From Bordetella parapertussis (GTDB lineage: Bacteria > Pseudomonadota > Gammaproteobacteria > Burkholderiales > Burkholderiaceae_C), in NCBI GenBank assembly GCA_945870575.1, contig CAMBSK010000001.1, positions 62,001 to 126,000 of the forward strand: 64,000 bases of DNA, written 5' to 3'. The notes beneath the pieces were generated by a model. That model ran no database searches, was not told where the DNA came from, and worked only from the letters and a program-made list of their open reading frames with translations. Positions 29,145-40,843 of the stretch are shown here, piece by piece. The translations under genes were made by a program, and so were the position numbers. Position 1 is the stretch's first letter, and each line of letters starts with the position of its first letter.

Positions 29145-30314
29145 TCATACAGGTTCATCAGCGGGAAGAAGGGTTAAGCGTTCATCGGCGTGTTGCTGGG
29201 CATGCTGCAGCAAACGCTGACGCAGACTGTCCAGATTCAAACCGGTGCTCGCACTCAGAAACATGCGGGGAATAGCCAAACCATCGTACAGGTACATGTC
29301 CTGCATAAGGCGCGGCATTTGTTCAGCTGACAAAGCGTCGATTTTATTGAACACCAGCCACTGCGGCACTTCGCTGGCACCTATGTCTTTCAGCACCAAC
29401 ATGACTTGTTCTATTTGTTCCGGGTAACCCGGGTGAGAGGCGTCCACCACGTGCAACAACAAATCCGCCGACGTAGCCTCTTGCAAGGTGGCCTCAAACG
29501 CATCCACCAATCCGTGCGGCAGATCGCGAATAAAGCCAACCGTATCAGACAAAGACAAATGACTGCCACCGCCGCCGTCGTGCGGCAAATACAGCTGTCG
29601 TGTGGTGGTGTCCAGCGTGGCGAAGAGCTGATCGGCTGCATAGGCGCGCGCCTTAACCAGGGCGTTGAACAAGGTGGATTTACCCGCATTGGTATAACCG
29701 ACCAGGGACACATTGAACACTTGGTTACGCTGGCGCTGCTTGCGCTGGGTGTTGCGCTGGCGTTTGACTTTGGACAAACGTTCTTTGGTGCGTTTGATCG
29801 ATTCACCGATCATTCGTTTGTCCAATTCGATCTGTGTTTCACCGGGGCCGCCGCGGTTGCCGATACCGCCGCGCTGGCGTTCAAGGTGAGACCAGCGTCT
29901 GACCAGCCGGGTGCTGAGGTATTGCAAGCGCGCCAGTTCTACCTGCAATTTGCCTTCGTGGCTGCGGGCGCGCTGGGCGAATATTTGCAGAATCAACATG
30001 GTGCGATCGTTCACCGGCAATCCCAGGTGACGCTCTAAGTTGCGTTGCTGTGCGGGTGATAGCGATTGGTCAAACAAGACCTCTGTGGCACCGTGTAACA
30101 AAGCGAGTTCCTTGATTTCCTCGGCTTTACCTGAGCCCACGAACAATGCTGCATCAGGTGCTTTACGGTTACAAGTTAAACGAGCCACAGGCTCCAGACC
30201 GGCGGTCAAGGCGAGTTGAGCCAATTCATCAAGTTCGTTATCAAAATGAGGCAAGCCGAAATCGACGCCAATCAGCAACGCCGTGGCCTGGGGTGCTTGA
30301 TCAGTGTTCGTCAA
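29145..30314 (-). CDS. hflX: GTPase HflX
   Basis: 389 residues. HflX is a ribosome-splitting GTPase induced in heat stress. The N-terminal glycine-rich domain contains GGIGNRGGPGETQIELDKR. The G domain shows G1 GYTNAGKSTLFN, G3 DTVGFIRDLP and G4 NKID. The start is a TTG at 30314 giving MTNTDQAP; no ATG lies nearby and no strong ribosome site is seen, so the start is a best guess. It follows hfq by 32 bases. Confidence 0.95.
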   Translation of the reverse strand: MTNTDQAPQATALLIGVDFGLPHFDNELDELAQLALTAGLEPVARLTCNRKAPDAALFVGSGKAEEIKELALLHGATEVLFDQSLSPAQQRNLERHLGLPVNDRTMLILQIFAQRARSHEGKLQVELARLQYLSTRLVRRWSHLERQRGGIGNRGGPGETQIELDKRMIGESIKRTKERLSKVKRQRNTQRKQRQRNQVFNVSLVGYTNAGKSTLFNALVKARAYAADQLFATLDTTTRQLYLPHDGGGGSHLSLSDTVGFIRDLPHGLVDAFEATLQEATSADLLLHVVDASHPGYPEQIEQVMLVLKDIGASEVPQWLVFNKIDALSAEQMPRLMQDMYLYDGLAIPRMFLSASTGLNLDSLRQRLLQHAQQHADERLTLLPADEPV

Positions 30315-30346
30315 CGGAGTGGATGAAGGGGTTGTAGGTCAAAAAA

Positions 30347-30592
30347 TCAATCAGCAGATTCGACGCCATCGGCCTGGGCGAAATTCACCGGACGACCGGG
30401 GACAATGGTGGAAATTGCGTGTTTGTAAACCATTTGCGTGACGGTATTGCGCAACAAGACAACGTACTGATCAAAAGACTCGATCTGGCCTTGTAATTTG
30501 ATACCGTTGACCAGGTAAATGGACACCGGTACATGCTCTTTGCGCAGAATGTTAAGGAACGGATCTTGTAAGAGTTGCCCTTTTTGATTCAC
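30347..30592 (-). CDS. hfq: RNA chaperone Hfq
   Basis: 81 residues from the GTG at 30592, chosen because GGAGAA lies seven bases upstream and the protein then starts with the conserved [13 protein letters not shown]. Sm1 ([21 protein letters not shown]) and Sm2 ([10 protein letters not shown]) motifs are intact. Hfq pairs small RNAs with mRNAs. The C-terminal tail is short, as in other betaproteobacteria. It heads the hfq-hflX-hflK-hflC series. Confidence 0.97.
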   Translation of the reverse strand: MNQKGQLLQDPFLNILRKEHVPVSIYLVNGIKLQGQIESFDQYVVLLRNTVTQMVYKHAISTIVPGRPVNFAQADGVESAD

Positions 30593-30668
30593 GATATTCT
30601 CCGTGTTTGGTGATAAAGTTAATAACATACCACAGCTGAAATAGCCGGGGTTTGTGACGGGTTGATAC

Positions 30669-32009
30669 TCAATCTTTATCCGTGTAAGGGTTAGTCGAGG
30701 TTTTCATTTCGATGCGCAGCGGCGTGCCTTCAAGCGAAAAAGCCTTGCGAAAACGCCCTTCCAGGTAGCGTTTGTAGGAATCGGTAACGTGTTCCAGCGA
30801 ATTGCCATGCACCACAATGACCGGAGGATTCATACCGCCTTGATGGGCATAGCGCAATTTGGGTCTGAACATACCGCCGCGCTTGGGCGCCTGGAACTGC
30901 ACCGCCTCAAGCAACAGGCGCGTGAGCAAAGGCGTAGACATTTTGCACATGGCCGATTGATGCGCCTGGGCAATAGACAGCCACACCGGGCCCAAGCCTT
31001 GACGTTTGGCGGCTGAAATATGGTGGAGCTTGGCAAATTTCAAAAAAGCGAGCCGGCTTTCAATCGAGCGCGCCAGCAATTCGCGCTGGTAAGCGTCGAC
31101 CGCGTCCCATTTGTTGACCGCCAACACCACTGCGCGCCCGGTCTCAAGTATGTACCCGGCAATATGCGCATCCTGGTCGGTCACGCCCTGGGTGGCGTCG
31201 AGTAAAAGCAGGGCAACGTTGGCGGATTCGATGGCTTGCAAGGTTTTGACCACGGAAAATTTTTCTATCGCCTCAAACACTTTGCCGCGCCGGCGCAAGC
31301 CGGCAGTGTCTATCAATTCAAACTGCTGGCCGTTGCGCTCGAATGGAATACTGATGGCGTCCCGGGTGGTGCCCGGCAGATCAAAGGCCACCAGACGCTC
31401 TTCGCCCAGCCAGGTGTTAATCAGCGTGGATTTACCGACGTTAGGGCGACCGACCACGGCCAGCTTCATGGGCTTGAGGGTGCCGTCGTCCAGTTCTTCC
31501 TCGTCCTCGTCGGGCAAATGCAAGGGTTCAAGAGCCGCCTCAATCATGCTGCGTATGCCCTGGCCGTGAGAGGCCGACACAGGCATGACCTCGCCCAGAC
31601 CGAGTTCAAAAAACTCGCCCAGTTTGACGCCGTTTTGCATGCCTTCGGCCTTGTTGGCCACCAGCAGGCAGGGCTTGCCGAGTCTGCGCAGGTAATTGCC
31701 AATGTCGTGGTCTTGCGCCGACACACCTTCGCGCGCATCGACGACAAAAATGACAGCATCAGACTCGGCCACGGCCTGACGGGTTTGTTTGGCCATTTCC
31801 TTGAAGATGCCGCTTTCGGCATCCGGCTCAAAACCACCGGTGTCAATCACGATGAACTCGTGCTTGCCGTGTTTGGCGTTGCCGTAGTGCCTGTCGCGTG
31901 TCAGTCCTGCATAGTCGGCGACGATGGCGTCGCGGGTTTTGGTGATGCGGTTAAACAGCGTTGATTTACCGACATTGGGACGGCCGACAATGGCCAGTAC
32001 AGGTTTCAC
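30669..32009 (-). CDS. der: ribosome biogenesis GTPase Der (EngA)
   Basis: 446 residues with two GTPase domains in tandem, each with [10 protein letters not shown] (about 7-16 and 187-196), plus DTGGFEPD and [10 protein letters not shown] switch motifs, and a KH-like C-terminal domain. It is essential for 50S subunit maturation. It sits between bamB and hfq, as is normal in this lineage. Confidence 0.97.
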   Translation of the reverse strand: MKPVLAIVGRPNVGKSTLFNRITKTRDAIVADYAGLTRDRHYGNAKHGKHEFIVIDTGGFEPDAESGIFKEMAKQTRQAVAESDAVIFVVDAREGVSAQDHDIGNYLRRLGKPCLLVANKAEGMQNGVKLGEFFELGLGEVMPVSASHGQGIRSMIEAALEPLHLPDEDEEELDDGTLKPMKLAVVGRPNVGKSTLINTWLGEERLVAFDLPGTTRDAISIPFERNGQQFELIDTAGLRRRGKVFEAIEKFSVVKTLQAIESANVALLLLDATQGVTDQDAHIAGYILETGRAVVLAVNKWDAVDAYQRELLARSIESRLAFLKFAKLHHISAAKRQGLGPVWLSIAQAHQSAMCKMSTPLLTRLLLEAVQFQAPKRGGMFRPKLRYAHQGGMNPPVIVVHGNSLEHVTDSYKRYLEGRFRKAFSLEGTPLRIEMKTSTNPYTDKD

Positions 32010-32024
32010 AGAATTTCCCGCCGC

Positions 32025-33164
32025 TCAGGGCAGTTGGTAGGCCAGCAACAGACCATTGCGGGCAAGAACCACAAAGCTTCCGTTATCCAAGGCGGTCGGG
32101 GCAGAGGCAAACCCCGTGGCAGGTGATTGCAATCGGTTCAGCAGGCTACCGTCCTTGCCGGACAACAGATACAACCAACCACCTTCATCGGTGATGACCA
32201 CGCCTTTGGCGGTCCATAAGGGTTGACTCAAGTCACGGTATTTGAGCCGGTCAGTGTCCCAGAGTCTTTCGCCGCTGCCGCGACTCCAGGCTCGCACAAC
32301 ACCATTGGACTCGGCACCCACCAAAGTGGTTTCGTCTCCGCTAATGCCTTTGTTACCGACTGAAGCCCTGCTCCATACCAGAGAACCCCGGACAGCATTC
32401 ACGCAACCCAGTTGCGCCTGAAAGGCACGCACACATACTGAATTGTTATAGCGCGAAGCGGTACCGACCAGATCGACCAAGCGCTCAAGGTCGTTCAGCC
32501 CGCGCGGATTGGCAATGCCCACATCCCAAAGTACCTGGCCGTTGTCTGGGTTGAGTGCGACGAAACGTCCGCCCAGGCTGGCCAGCAAGGTGTTCTGAAA
32601 AGGAAGTAAAACGCCGTTTTGCTTAAGCACCAGTGGTTCGCCGGGGCGTTGTTGTGTCCACAGACGCTTGCCGTCGGCTTTGTCAAAAGCCACCACTGAG
32701 CGGTCGGCCAACAAAACAAAAACACGTTCGCCCGCTAACACAGGGTTGGTGAAGGATTGCGCAGGCAGGCTCTTTTGCCAAACTTGTTTGCCGTCCTGCA
32801 ACAAATTAAGTTCATTGGCAACGCTGACCACGGCGACACTGTCGCCGTCGAAACCGGCACCAGTTTGCAGAGGCTTGCCAAGATCGATTTGCCATAGCTG
32901 TTTACCCTGACTCAAATCCACCAGCGTTACCTGTCCGGTAACACCCGACACGGCAACTTTCTGGTTGATGACCTGCAAACTCTGGGTCAGCTGAATCGGA
33001 GGCGGTAGCTTTAGCGCCCATGACTGCGAGATGGGCTGAAGTACTTTGACTTCGCCTATGGGTGGCGCAACAGGTTTGGGCGAACCGGAGCCGCAGCCCG
33101 TTAAAAAAATGAGGCCACTTGCCCAGGCAATCAAGACAAGGGACTGGCGCGAGCTGTGATTCAT
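32025..33164 (-). CDS. bamB: outer-membrane assembly lipoprotein BamB
   Basis: 379 residues. The signal peptide ends in the lipobox LTGC (about 21-24). The rest is an eight-bladed propeller of PQQ-like repeats (GKQLWQIDLG, GKRLWTQQRPG, GQVLWDVGIANPRG, GSLVWSRASVGN). BamB assists BamA in outer-membrane protein insertion. Its ATG overlaps the yfgM stop. BamD is encoded at 40844. Confidence 0.95.
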   Translation of the reverse strand: MNHSSRQSLVLIAWASGLIFLTGCGSGSPKPVAPPIGEVKVLQPISQSWALKLPPPIQLTQSLQVINQKVAVSGVTGQVTLVDLSQGKQLWQIDLGKPLQTGAGFDGDSVAVVSVANELNLLQDGKQVWQKSLPAQSFTNPVLAGERVFVLLADRSVVAFDKADGKRLWTQQRPGEPLVLKQNGVLLPFQNTLLASLGGRFVALNPDNGQVLWDVGIANPRGLNDLERLVDLVGTASRYNNSVCVRAFQAQLGCVNAVRGSLVWSRASVGNKGISGDETTLVGAESNGVVRAWSRGSGERLWDTDRLKYRDLSQPLWTAKGVVITDEGGWLYLLSGKDGSLLNRLQSPATGFASAPTALDNGSFVVLARNGLLLAYQLP

Positions 33165-33820
33165 GAGCCTGATTCTTTGGGATTGACGCCCAATGCAGCC
33201 AGCTTGATCTCGATCAGGCGGCGGTATTCATTGGTTTCCTCCATGCCTTTCCAGGCTGCCAGGAAATGTGTTTTTGCGTCATCGTTTTTCTTTTGCAACA
33301 CAGCGATATCGCCCAGGCGGTCTTCAAACAGGGGTTGAAAACCCGCCGGTGCCTTTTGACCTTGGACCAGGGCGGCTGCCTTGTCCAGATTTTTGCGCTC
33401 AATTTCCAAAGCCGATAAACGCAGTCTGGCCACAGCAACAAAACCCGGATCGCGGTCTTGTGTGATCACCCATTGCAGCGATTTTTCTACTTCAGGCAAC
33501 TGGTTTTTATCTGCATAAATGCGGGCAGCCAACAACGCGGCTTGTTGGGTGACGACTGAACGGGAGAACTGGTCTTGTAAATCGGACAAGGAGCGGGCCA
33601 TCAAGGCATCGTCTTTTTCGCGCACTGCCTTTTCAAAGGTGTCATACAACACTGCGGCTTGCGTCGCCTGGCGCTGCTGCCAGTAATTCCAGCCGTTCCA
33701 GCCTGCGTAAATGAGTAAAACGACGGTGAGCAAGCCAGTGATCAGGCTGCCCCAGCGGTTCCAGAAATGCTTGAACTGGTCAAGTTGTTCTTGTTCTTCG
33801 AGGTCAAGATGCGTAGCCAT
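33161..33820 (-). CDS. yfgM: YfgM-like tetratricopeptide membrane protein
   Basis: 219 residues. One N-terminal membrane helix (LITGLLTVVLLIYAGWNGW, about 32-50) precedes a periplasmic TPR-like region. The starting DLEEQEQLDQFKHFWNRWG is typical of the family. In E. coli YfgM links SecYEG to periplasmic chaperones such as PpiD. The position between hisS and bamB is conserved. Confidence 0.92.
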   Translation of the reverse strand: MATHLDLEEQEQLDQFKHFWNRWGSLITGLLTVVLLIYAGWNGWNYWQQRQATQAAVLYDTFEKAVREKDDALMARSLSDLQDQFSRSVVTQQAALLAARIYADKNQLPEVEKSLQWVITQDRDPGFVAVARLRLSALEIERKNLDKAAALVQGQKAPAGFQPLFEDRLGDIAVLQKKNDDAKTHFLAAWKGMEETNEYRRLIEIKLAALGVNPKESGS

Positions 33821-33841
33821 GCGTTTCCAACTGTATGAATG

Positions 33842-35137
33842 TCAAAGAGACGATTGTAGGCTGTGGCCCCAACCGGCAATATGTTCGAGTGCTTCGGTGC
33901 GTTGTGCACCCTCGCCGTCACGCAAAGCCTTGACGGTAACCAGTTGCTGCGCCAGTTCGTCGGGGCCGAAGATGAGTGCAAAACGCGCTCCGCTGGCGTC
34001 TGCCTTTTTGAACTGAGATTTCATGCTGCCCATGCCGCCTGTGGAATCCGCGGGAGCGTGCATTTGCACCGACACGCCCATGTTGCGCAAAGTTTGCAAT
34101 ACGGGTGTCACCAAAGGCAAGAAGTCTGCATCTGTAATGATGGCGTAAGCGTCCGGCGCAACCTCAGGGGAGGCACTGCCATGCTCTTTGAGCAATTCAA
34201 GCACGCGTTCAACACCCAGCGCCCAACCCACGGCAGGCGCGTGCTTACCGCCGATTTCGCCTATCAGGTAGTCGTAGCGCCCGCCGCCGCAGACCGTGCC
34301 TTGTGAGCCGAGTCGCTCGGTGATGAACTCAAACACAGTCAGGTTGTAGTAGTCCATGCCGCGCACCAGGCGCGGGTTGATGCTGTAGGCCACGCCATTC
34401 GCATCCAGAATGGCGCGCACTGCGTTGAAATGCGCCAAGCTGTCAGCGCCCAAAAAATCCAGCAACTTGGGTGCAGCCTCGTTCAAAGCTTTCATCGCCG
34501 GATTCTTGCTATCCAATATGCGCAAGGGGTTGGTGTGCAAACGGCGTTTGGCGTCTTCGTCCAACTGATCGGCGTGTTGTTCAAAATAAGCAATCAAAGC
34601 AGCACGGTGCTGCAAGCGCTCCGGCGGCTGACCTAGGCTGTTGAGCTCTAAACGCACGTCCTGCAAACCGATGGCTTTCCACAAAGCGCAGGCCAGCAAA
34701 ATCAGTTCGGCGTCGACTTCTGCGCCGCCAAAACCCAGCGCCTCGGCGCCGATCTGGTGAAACTGGCGGTAGCGGCCACGTTGCGGGCGCTCATGCCTAA
34801 ACATCGGCCCCATGTAATACAAGCGCTTGCCGCCTTCGTACAACAAGTTGTGCTCAACGACCGCGCGCACCACACCGGCGGTGGACTCGGGGCGCAGCGT
34901 CAGTTGTTCGCCGTTCAACCGATCTTCAAAGGAATACATTTCCTTCTCCACAATGTCGGTCACTTCGCCCAAGCCCCGCACGAACAAGGCCGTGGGTTCG
35001 ACGATGGGCGTGCGTATGTTGCGGTAGGCGTGCAGTCGCATCACCTCGCGCACAGCGGTTTCCAATGCCTCCCAGCGCGCAGACTCGGGCGGCAATATGT
35101 CGTTCATGCCTTTGACGGCGGTTAATTTGTCAACCAT
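33842..35137 (-). CDS. hisS: histidyl-tRNA synthetase
   Basis: 431 residues of a class II synthetase. The N-terminus [19 protein letters not shown], motif 2 region [24 protein letters not shown] and the histidine motifs [14 protein letters not shown] and GGGRYDYL are all present, with an anticodon-binding domain at the end. It charges tRNA-His. It lies between ispG and yfgM. Confidence 0.97.
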   Translation of the reverse strand: MVDKLTAVKGMNDILPPESARWEALETAVREVMRLHAYRNIRTPIVEPTALFVRGLGEVTDIVEKEMYSFEDRLNGEQLTLRPESTAGVVRAVVEHNLLYEGGKRLYYMGPMFRHERPQRGRYRQFHQIGAEALGFGGAEVDAELILLACALWKAIGLQDVRLELNSLGQPPERLQHRAALIAYFEQHADQLDEDAKRRLHTNPLRILDSKNPAMKALNEAAPKLLDFLGADSLAHFNAVRAILDANGVAYSINPRLVRGMDYYNLTVFEFITERLGSQGTVCGGGRYDYLIGEIGGKHAPAVGWALGVERVLELLKEHGSASPEVAPDAYAIITDADFLPLVTPVLQTLRNMGVSVQMHAPADSTGGMGSMKSQFKKADASGARFALIFGPDELAQQLVTVKALRDGEGAQRTEALEHIAGWGHSLQSSL

Positions 35138-35159
35138 GGTTTTCAGCAGCAGTCAGCAC

Positions 35160-36413
35160 TTAGGCCTTGACCGCGTATTTCTTGTGTACGTAATTTTCAA
35201 CAATGTCGTGGAATTCTTTGGCGATATTGTCGCCGCGCAAGGTGAGGGCCTTTTCGCCGTCGATAAACACCGGCGCGGCTGGCGCTTCGCCATTGCCCGG
35301 CAGGCTGATGCCGACATCGGCGTGCTTGCTTTCGCCCGGTCCATTGACGATGCAACCCATGACCGCGACTTTGAGGTTTTCCACACCCGGGTATTGCTTA
35401 CGCCACACTGGCATTTGGTAGCGCAGGTAGTCGTCAATTTGCATGGCGAGTTCCTGGAACGTGGTGCTGGTGGTGCGTCCGCAGCCTGGACAGGCGGTCA
35501 CGCTGGGCACAAATGTACGCAGCCCCAAAGCTTGCAAAATTTCTGTGGCAATCAGCACTTCCTGTGTCCGCGCTTCACCGGGTTGCGGTGTCAAGGACAC
35601 GCGGATGGTGTCGCCTATGCCCTCTTGCAGCAACACACCGAGAGCCACACTGGACGCTGCCGTGCCTTTGGTGCCCATGCCAGCTTCGGTCAAGCCCAAA
35701 TGCAATGAATGGTCAGTACAACGCGCCAGTTCGCGGTAGACGGCGATCAAGTCTTGTACGCCGCTCATCTTGCAACTCAAAATAATTTGGTGCCGCGCCA
35801 AGCCTAAGCGTTCAGCCAATTCAGCGGACTCCAACGCGGAGGTAACCAAAGCTTGGTACATCACCTGCTTGGCGTCCCACGGCAAATCGCGCCCGGCATT
35901 GATGTCCATCAAACGCGCCAACAATTCTTGGTCCAAGCTGCCCCAGTTCACACCAATACGCACCACCTTGTCATAACGTACGGCCGCCTCGATCATCTGG
36001 GCAAACTGCTTGTCGTGCTTGTCGCCCTTGCCCACATTGCCGGGGTTGATGCGGTACTTAGAAAGTGCCTTGGCGCAGTCCGGAAAATCGGTCAGTAAAC
36101 GGTGTCCGTTGTAATGAAAGTCGCCGATGAGCGGCACATGCACGCCCATTTTGTCCAACTGCTCGCGGATATAAGGAACCGCTTTGGCGGACTCGGGCGT
36201 GTCCACCGTGATACGCACCAACTCCGAACCGGCCAGCGCCAACTCTTTGACCTGAATAGCCGTACCGATGGCCTCAGCAGTGTCAGTGTTTGTCATGGAT
36301 TGAACCCGTACCGGCGCGTCGCCGCCAACGGTGACCACCTGATCGCCCCAACTCACACGCGCTTGCAAACTGCGCTGACGGTGCGGCTTGGAGAAAGGGA
36401 TAGGTTGATTCAT
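35160..36413 (-). CDS. ispG: 4-hydroxy-3-methylbut-2-enyl diphosphate synthase (IspG/GcpE)
   Basis: 417 residues. It is the penultimate enzyme of the MEP isoprenoid pathway and converts MEcPP to HMBPP with a 4Fe-4S cluster. The cluster Cys lie in TACPGCGRT and [10 protein letters not shown]. The N-terminal [21 protein letters not shown] is typical. It is longer than the E. coli enzyme (372), as usual in betaproteobacteria. rlmN is only 18 bases upstream; the pilF and rodZ genes normally found between them are absent. Confidence 0.96.
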   Translation of the reverse strand: MNQPIPFSKPHRQRSLQARVSWGDQVVTVGGDAPVRVQSMTNTDTAEAIGTAIQVKELALAGSELVRITVDTPESAKAVPYIREQLDKMGVHVPLIGDFHYNGHRLLTDFPDCAKALSKYRINPGNVGKGDKHDKQFAQMIEAAVRYDKVVRIGVNWGSLDQELLARLMDINAGRDLPWDAKQVMYQALVTSALESAELAERLGLARHQIILSCKMSGVQDLIAVYRELARCTDHSLHLGLTEAGMGTKGTAASSVALGVLLQEGIGDTIRVSLTPQPGEARTQEVLIATEILQALGLRTFVPSVTACPGCGRTTSTTFQELAMQIDDYLRYQMPVWRKQYPGVENLKVAVMGCIVNGPGESKHADVGISLPGNGEAPAAPVFIDGEKALTLRGDNIAKEFHDIVENYVHKKYAVKA

Positions 36414-36431
36414 GAAGAGATTTTGCCGTAA

Positions 36432-37541
36432 TTAGGCGTGTATGCGAATGGTTTTGGCGCGTCTGCCCGCAATATCTGTGCGGTCTTGTATGTCACCGGC
36501 CAGTTGACCGCAGGCGGCGGCAATGTCGTCCCCGCGCGTCTTACGCACAGTGGTGACGATGCCTGCTTCAGACAAAAGTGCTGCAAACGCTTTGACGCGC
36601 ACGGGCGGAGAGCGCAACAAGCCAGAGGCCGGAAACGGATTGAAGGGAATGAGATTGAATTTGCACGGCAGTGGCTCGCTGTGCTGCGGGCGCACCAACG
36701 CGACCAAAGCGCGGGCATGCGCATCAGAGTCGTTCACGCCATCAAGCATGCAATACTCGAATGTGATGAAGTCCCGGGGCGCATACGCCAAATAGTCACG
36801 GCAGGCTTGCAACAACTCGGCCAGCGGGTATTTCTGGTTCAGCGGAACCAATCGGTCGCGAAGCAGATCGTCAGGGGCGTGCAATGAAACCGCCAAAGCC
36901 ACCGGGCAATCCTGGCTGAGCCGCTCGATCATAGGAACCACCCCGGAGGTGGACACCGTCACCCGGCGGCGCGACATGCCGTAACCGTGATCGTCGAGCA
37001 TGGTTTTCAAAACCGGGACCAAAGCCGCATAGTTTTGCAAGGGCTCGCCCATCCCCATCATCACCACATTGGAGATAACGCGTTCATCGGTGCCAAATTC
37101 GCGGCGCAATGTGGTTTCTGCAAACCAGAGTTGCGCCAGTATTTCTGCTGTGCTGAGATTTCGGCTAAAGCCTTGCGCGCCGGTGGAACAAAACGGGCAA
37201 CCCACCGCGCAACCGGCCTGAGATGAAATGCACAAAGTGCCTCGGTCGGTTTCAGGAATAAATACGGTTTCTATGGCGTTGCCCAGGCCGACATCAAACA
37301 TCCATTTGATGGTGCCGTCGGCAGAGTCGTGCCGAGAGATCACGGGCAAGGCGCGTACCTCGGATTTTTCCTGCAACATTAGGCGCAGGCTTTGCGCCAG
37401 ATCGGTCATTTGCGAAAAATCAGACACACCTTTGTGGTGTATCCAGCGGAACAGTTGCACCGCACGGAATTTTTTCTCGCCCTGCGCCTCGCACCAGGCC
37501 ACCAAACCGTCGAGATCGAAATCCAGCAGATTGGTTTTCAT
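36432..37541 (-). CDS. rlmN: dual-specificity 23S rRNA/tRNA A2503/A37 methyltransferase RlmN
   Basis: 369 residues, a radical SAM enzyme. The cluster motif is GCAVGCPFC, and the methyl-carrying Cys is in the late [10 protein letters not shown]. The N-terminal motif [17 protein letters not shown] is typical. It makes 2-methyladenosine in 23S rRNA (A2503) and in certain tRNAs (A37). It lies 22 bases downstream of ndk. Confidence 0.97.
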   Translation of the reverse strand: MKTNLLDFDLDGLVAWCEAQGEKKFRAVQLFRWIHHKGVSDFSQMTDLAQSLRLMLQEKSEVRALPVISRHDSADGTIKWMFDVGLGNAIETVFIPETDRGTLCISSQAGCAVGCPFCSTGAQGFSRNLSTAEILAQLWFAETTLRREFGTDERVISNVVMMGMGEPLQNYAALVPVLKTMLDDHGYGMSRRRVTVSTSGVVPMIERLSQDCPVALAVSLHAPDDLLRDRLVPLNQKYPLAELLQACRDYLAYAPRDFITFEYCMLDGVNDSDAHARALVALVRPQHSEPLPCKFNLIPFNPFPASGLLRSPPVRVKAFAALLSEAGIVTTVRKTRGDDIAAACGQLAGDIQDRTDIAGRRAKTIRIHA

Positions 37542-37563
37542 GGGCAGGCGGGGCGAGCCGCCA

Positions 37564-37989
37564 TCAACGGTTGAAAACGTTCAGGCCGGCAAAGAAAAAG
37601 CCGATTTCGTGCGCTGCGGTTTCAGGGCCGTCAGAGCCGTGAACCGCATTCGCGTCGATGCTGTCGGCAAAGTCAGCGCGGATGGTGCCTTTGTCGGCCT
37701 TTTTCGGGTCGGTAGCGCCCATCAGATCGCGGTTTTTCAGGATGGCGTTTTCGCCTTCCAGCACCTGAATCATGACAGGACCGGAGATCATGAAATCGAC
37801 CAGGTCTTTGAAGAAAGGGCGCGCTTTGTGGACACCGTAAAAAGCTTCGGCTTCGCCACGGCTGAGATGCGCCATGCGGGAAGCGATGATTTTCAGACCT
37901 GCGCCTTCAAAACGGCTGTAGATTTGGCCGATGACGTTTTTGGCGACTGCGTCGGGTTTGATGATGGAGAGTGTGCGTTCGATAGTCAT
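37564..37989 (-). CDS. ndk: nucleoside diphosphate kinase
   Basis: 141 residues, the standard length. It transfers the gamma phosphate among NTPs through a phospho-histidine in [33 protein letters not shown] at the N-terminus is typical. It is the first gene of the long housekeeping run toward purA, and rluB ends 48 bases upstream. Confidence 0.97.
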   Translation of the reverse strand: MTIERTLSIIKPDAVAKNVIGQIYSRFEGAGLKIIASRMAHLSRGEAEAFYGVHKARPFFKDLVDFMISGPVMIQVLEGENAILKNRDLMGATDPKKADKGTIRADFADSIDANAVHGSDGPETAAHEIGFFFAGLNVFNR

Positions 37990-38037
37990 GAGAAAAGTTT
38001 CCAGAAAGTTGACAAAAATAATGGCGAATAACCAATA

Positions 38038-39078
38038 TCAGCTGATTTTAGCCCTGCGCGGTAAAGCCTTTTTACGTGAGGCTTGTGTTTTTTGGTCGCG
38101 CCGCTGCCTTGACAGACTGTCAGCGCCGATGAAATCGGGTTTGGCTGCGGTAACCGGGTTGTTGGAACGGGTTTTACGTGCAGGCGCGGGTGCGGGCGTG
38201 GATTGGCGGACACCGGCAGTTTTGGCAGACACCCGACCCAGCCCGGCGCTGCGGATCAACTGCTCGGTGTCGGCGCCGTCAAGTTCCATGCATTCGCCGC
38301 GCTTCAAGCCGCGCGGCAGCAACATTTTTCCGTAACGGATACGAATAAGGCGGCTGACCGCATGACCCACCGCTTCGAACATGCGGCGCACCTCACGGTT
38401 ACGGCCTTCTTGGATGGTCACCCGGTACCAGCAATTCGCACCCTCGCCGCCGCCCTCCTCCAGGCTGCCGAAACGCGCTTCCCCGTCCTCGAGTTGCACA
38501 CCTTCCAGCAGTTTGGCCTTTTCGATATTGCTTAAGTGGCCCAATACGCGCACCGCGTATTCACGTTCTAGGCCGAAGCGCGGGTGCATCAATTTATTAG
38601 CCAGTTCACCGGAATTGGTAAACAGCAGCAAGCCTTCGGTGTTCAAGTCAAGACGACCGACAGACTGCCATTTACCAGTTTGCAAGCGCGGCAATTTGCG
38701 AAACACCGTCGGGCGGCTTTGCGGGTCGTCCCGGCTGACGATTTCACCGGCCGGCTTGTGATAGGCGATCACACGCGGCGGCGGCGGTTCAATACGGACA
38801 AAGAGCGGCTTGCCGTTGACTTTGATGCGGTCGCCATATTGGATACGTTGACCGACGTGTGCGGGCTCGTCATTCACCAGCACTTTGCCGTCGGCAATCA
38901 TCTGCTCCATGTCCAAGCGCGAACCCAGCCCGGACTGGGCCAGCACTTTGTGCAGTTTGGGCGTGTCGGGTTGTGCGCTGAGCACGCGTTTGACAGGCTC
39001 AGCATGTGCGGGGGAAAGCGCTTGATCGTCGTAGGCGCCGGAGACTATTTCGTCAAACTGAATACCGGGTTTGGTCAC
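38038..39078 (-). CDS. rluB: 23S rRNA pseudouridine synthase B
   Basis: 346 residues. An S4 domain ([20 protein letters not shown]) is followed by an RsuA-family catalytic domain with the active Asp in [15 protein letters not shown]. RluB makes pseudouridine 2605 in 23S rRNA. A long basic C-terminal tail ends in ALPRRAKIS, common in beta homologues. The start is a GTG overlapping the scpB stop by four bases; scpB-rluB is a conserved pair. Confidence 0.92.
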   Translation of the reverse strand: MTKPGIQFDEIVSGAYDDQALSPAHAEPVKRVLSAQPDTPKLHKVLAQSGLGSRLDMEQMIADGKVLVNDEPAHVGQRIQYGDRIKVNGKPLFVRIEPPPPRVIAYHKPAGEIVSRDDPQSRPTVFRKLPRLQTGKWQSVGRLDLNTEGLLLFTNSGELANKLMHPRFGLEREYAVRVLGHLSNIEKAKLLEGVQLEDGEARFGSLEEGGGEGANCWYRVTIQEGRNREVRRMFEAVGHAVSRLIRIRYGKMLLPRGLKRGECMELDGADTEQLIRSAGLGRVSAKTAGVRQSTPAPAPARKTRSNNPVTAAKPDFIGADSLSRQRRDQKTQASRKKALPRRAKIS

Positions 39079-39758
39079 TGAGTTTTGTCCGCTTGGTGGT
39101 CAACTTCCTGAGAAGTGGTGTCTGTCAAAGGCAAGTCCATAGACTGCGCCTCGACATCCGTGTCGTCTGCGTCTAAAGACATGAGCATTTGGGCCGGGTC
39201 AGCTTCTTCAGCCACTTCCAGTTGCTGAAAAAACCCTTCGCTCGCGCCTTGTGTTTCCAGCGGCGGCAACTGGTCTAAAGAGGCAATGCCAAGGTCGTCC
39301 AAAAACTGGCGCGTAGTCGCGAAAAGCATGGGCCTACCGACCGTTTCGCGGTGGCCTATGACTTCCACCCAGCCGCGGTCTTCGAGTTGTTTGATGACCA
39401 GTGAATTCACCGTCACGCCGCGTATGTCTTCCATGTCACCGCGTGTGACCGGCTGACGGTAAGCAATGATGGCCAGGGTTTCCATGGCGGCGCGGGAATA
39501 TTTAGGCGGTTTTTCGGGGTGTAGCCGGTCGAGAAAATCTCGCATTTCAGGGCGGCTTTGCATACGCCAACCGCTGGCCACGTTGACCAGTTCAAGCCCG
39601 CGTTGCTGCCAATCCTGCTGTATCGATTCCAGCAGGTGTTTAAGAGTGTCAGCGCCTAGTTCGTCATGAAACAGTTGACGCAATTCCCGCACCTGTAGGG
39701 GCTGGGAGGCGCACAACAAAGCCGTCTCAAGGACACGCTTGGCATCCAGGGTGTTCAT
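39075..39758 (-). CDS. scpB: segregation and condensation protein B
   Basis: 227 residues with two winged-helix domains. The core [21 protein letters not shown] and [20 protein letters not shown] is diagnostic. ScpB works with ScpA and SMC in chromosome condensation. An acidic tail follows the domain. scpA is not adjacent. The stop overlaps the rluB start. Confidence 0.95.
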   Translation of the reverse strand: MNTLDAKRVLETALLCASQPLQVRELRQLFHDELGADTLKHLLESIQQDWQQRGLELVNVASGWRMQSRPEMRDFLDRLHPEKPPKYSRAAMETLAIIAYRQPVTRGDMEDIRGVTVNSLVIKQLEDRGWVEVIGHRETVGRPMLFATTRQFLDDLGIASLDQLPPLETQGASEGFFQQLEVAEEADPAQMLMSLDADDTDVEAQSMDLPLTDTTSQEVDHQADKTQ

Positions 39759-39790
39759 AGTCTTATTCCGGGGGAAATTAACCGGATATT

Positions 39791-40804
39791 CTAACTGAGG
39801 GGGTAGTGCAGTCCCATACCGGCCAACGCGGCTTGCATGTCCGCTGGCAGGGCGACCTGAAAATGCAAGGATTCCGCACTAAAGGGGTGCACAAAAGCCA
39901 GGCTAAAAGCATGCAAGGCCTGGCGCTGTATGTCCGGGCTGCCCGCACCACCGTACAAACCATCTGCCAGCAAGGGCAAACCGATGGCGGCCATGTGAAC
40001 CCGGATCTGGTGGGTACGGCCGGTATGCAAGGTGCAGTGCACCAAGCAGCCCTGGTCGTTGTTGTCCAGACATTCCAGGCTGGTGTGTGCGGTTTTGCCC
40101 GATAGACGCTCAAGATCAACCACCGCCATGCGCAGTCTTTGTCGCGGATCCCGGCCTATGGGCAATTCAACTTCACGTTGTACCTCGCCGCGCCAGGGGC
40201 GCTGGCTGATGGCCAGGTATTCGCGCGCTACCTCGCGTGCGGCAATCATTTGAACCAGCGCGTCCATGCAGGCCCGGGTGCGCGCGACCACCATCAAACC
40301 GCTGGTGTCTTTGTCCAAGCGGTGAACAATGCCAGCCCGCGGCACCTGCGCGGCAGATGCGTCAAGTGCCAGCAAACCATTGAGCAAGGTACCGCTCCAA
40401 TTACCCGGTGCCGGATGCACCACCAACCCGACCGGTTTGTGAATCACGCGCAAATGCGCATCCTCATACACAATATCCAGCGGCATGGCCTGCGGCACAT
40501 ACGCCTGCGACATGGCGGTAGGCTGCAAACGCACAGTGATGGTTTCGGCCGCCTTGACCAGGTAAGCCACTTTGGCAATCGGTACGGCCAGTGCATTGCT
40601 GCTGACACAGGCTTGCTCGATCAGTTGTTTAAGATGATTACGCGAAAATTCGGGCATTAATTGCACCAGCGCGCGGTCCAAACGCTCGCGGTGTAGTTGC
40701 GGCGGGATTTCCAGGCGACGTTCTTCTACCTCGGCATCCAGTTCATCGGCGTCCACCTCTGCTGCAATTGGCGAAAGGGTATTGCTACGGGTGTCAGGAT
40801 GCAT
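39791..40804 (-). CDS. rluD: 23S rRNA pseudouridine synthase D
   Basis: 337 residues with an S4 domain ([20 protein letters not shown]) and a catalytic domain whose Asp is in [13 protein letters not shown]. RluD makes pseudouridines 1911, 1915 and 1917 in helix 69. It is divergent from bamD with about 39 bases between starts, the conserved rluD/bamD arrangement in proteobacteria. Confidence 0.94.
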   Translation of the reverse strand: MHPDTRSNTLSPIAAEVDADELDAEVEERRLEIPPQLHRERLDRALVQLMPEFSRNHLKQLIEQACVSSNALAVPIAKVAYLVKAAETITVRLQPTAMSQAYVPQAMPLDIVYEDAHLRVIHKPVGLVVHPAPGNWSGTLLNGLLALDASAAQVPRAGIVHRLDKDTSGLMVVARTRACMDALVQMIAAREVAREYLAISQRPWRGEVQREVELPIGRDPRQRLRMAVVDLERLSGKTAHTSLECLDNNDQGCLVHCTLHTGRTHQIRVHMAAIGLPLLADGLYGGAGSPDIQRQALHAFSLAFVHPFSAESLHFQVALPADMQAALAGMGLHYPLS

Positions 40805-40843
40805 CGTTGATAATCGGTTCAGTTCAATGTTCTAAGGTTCAAT

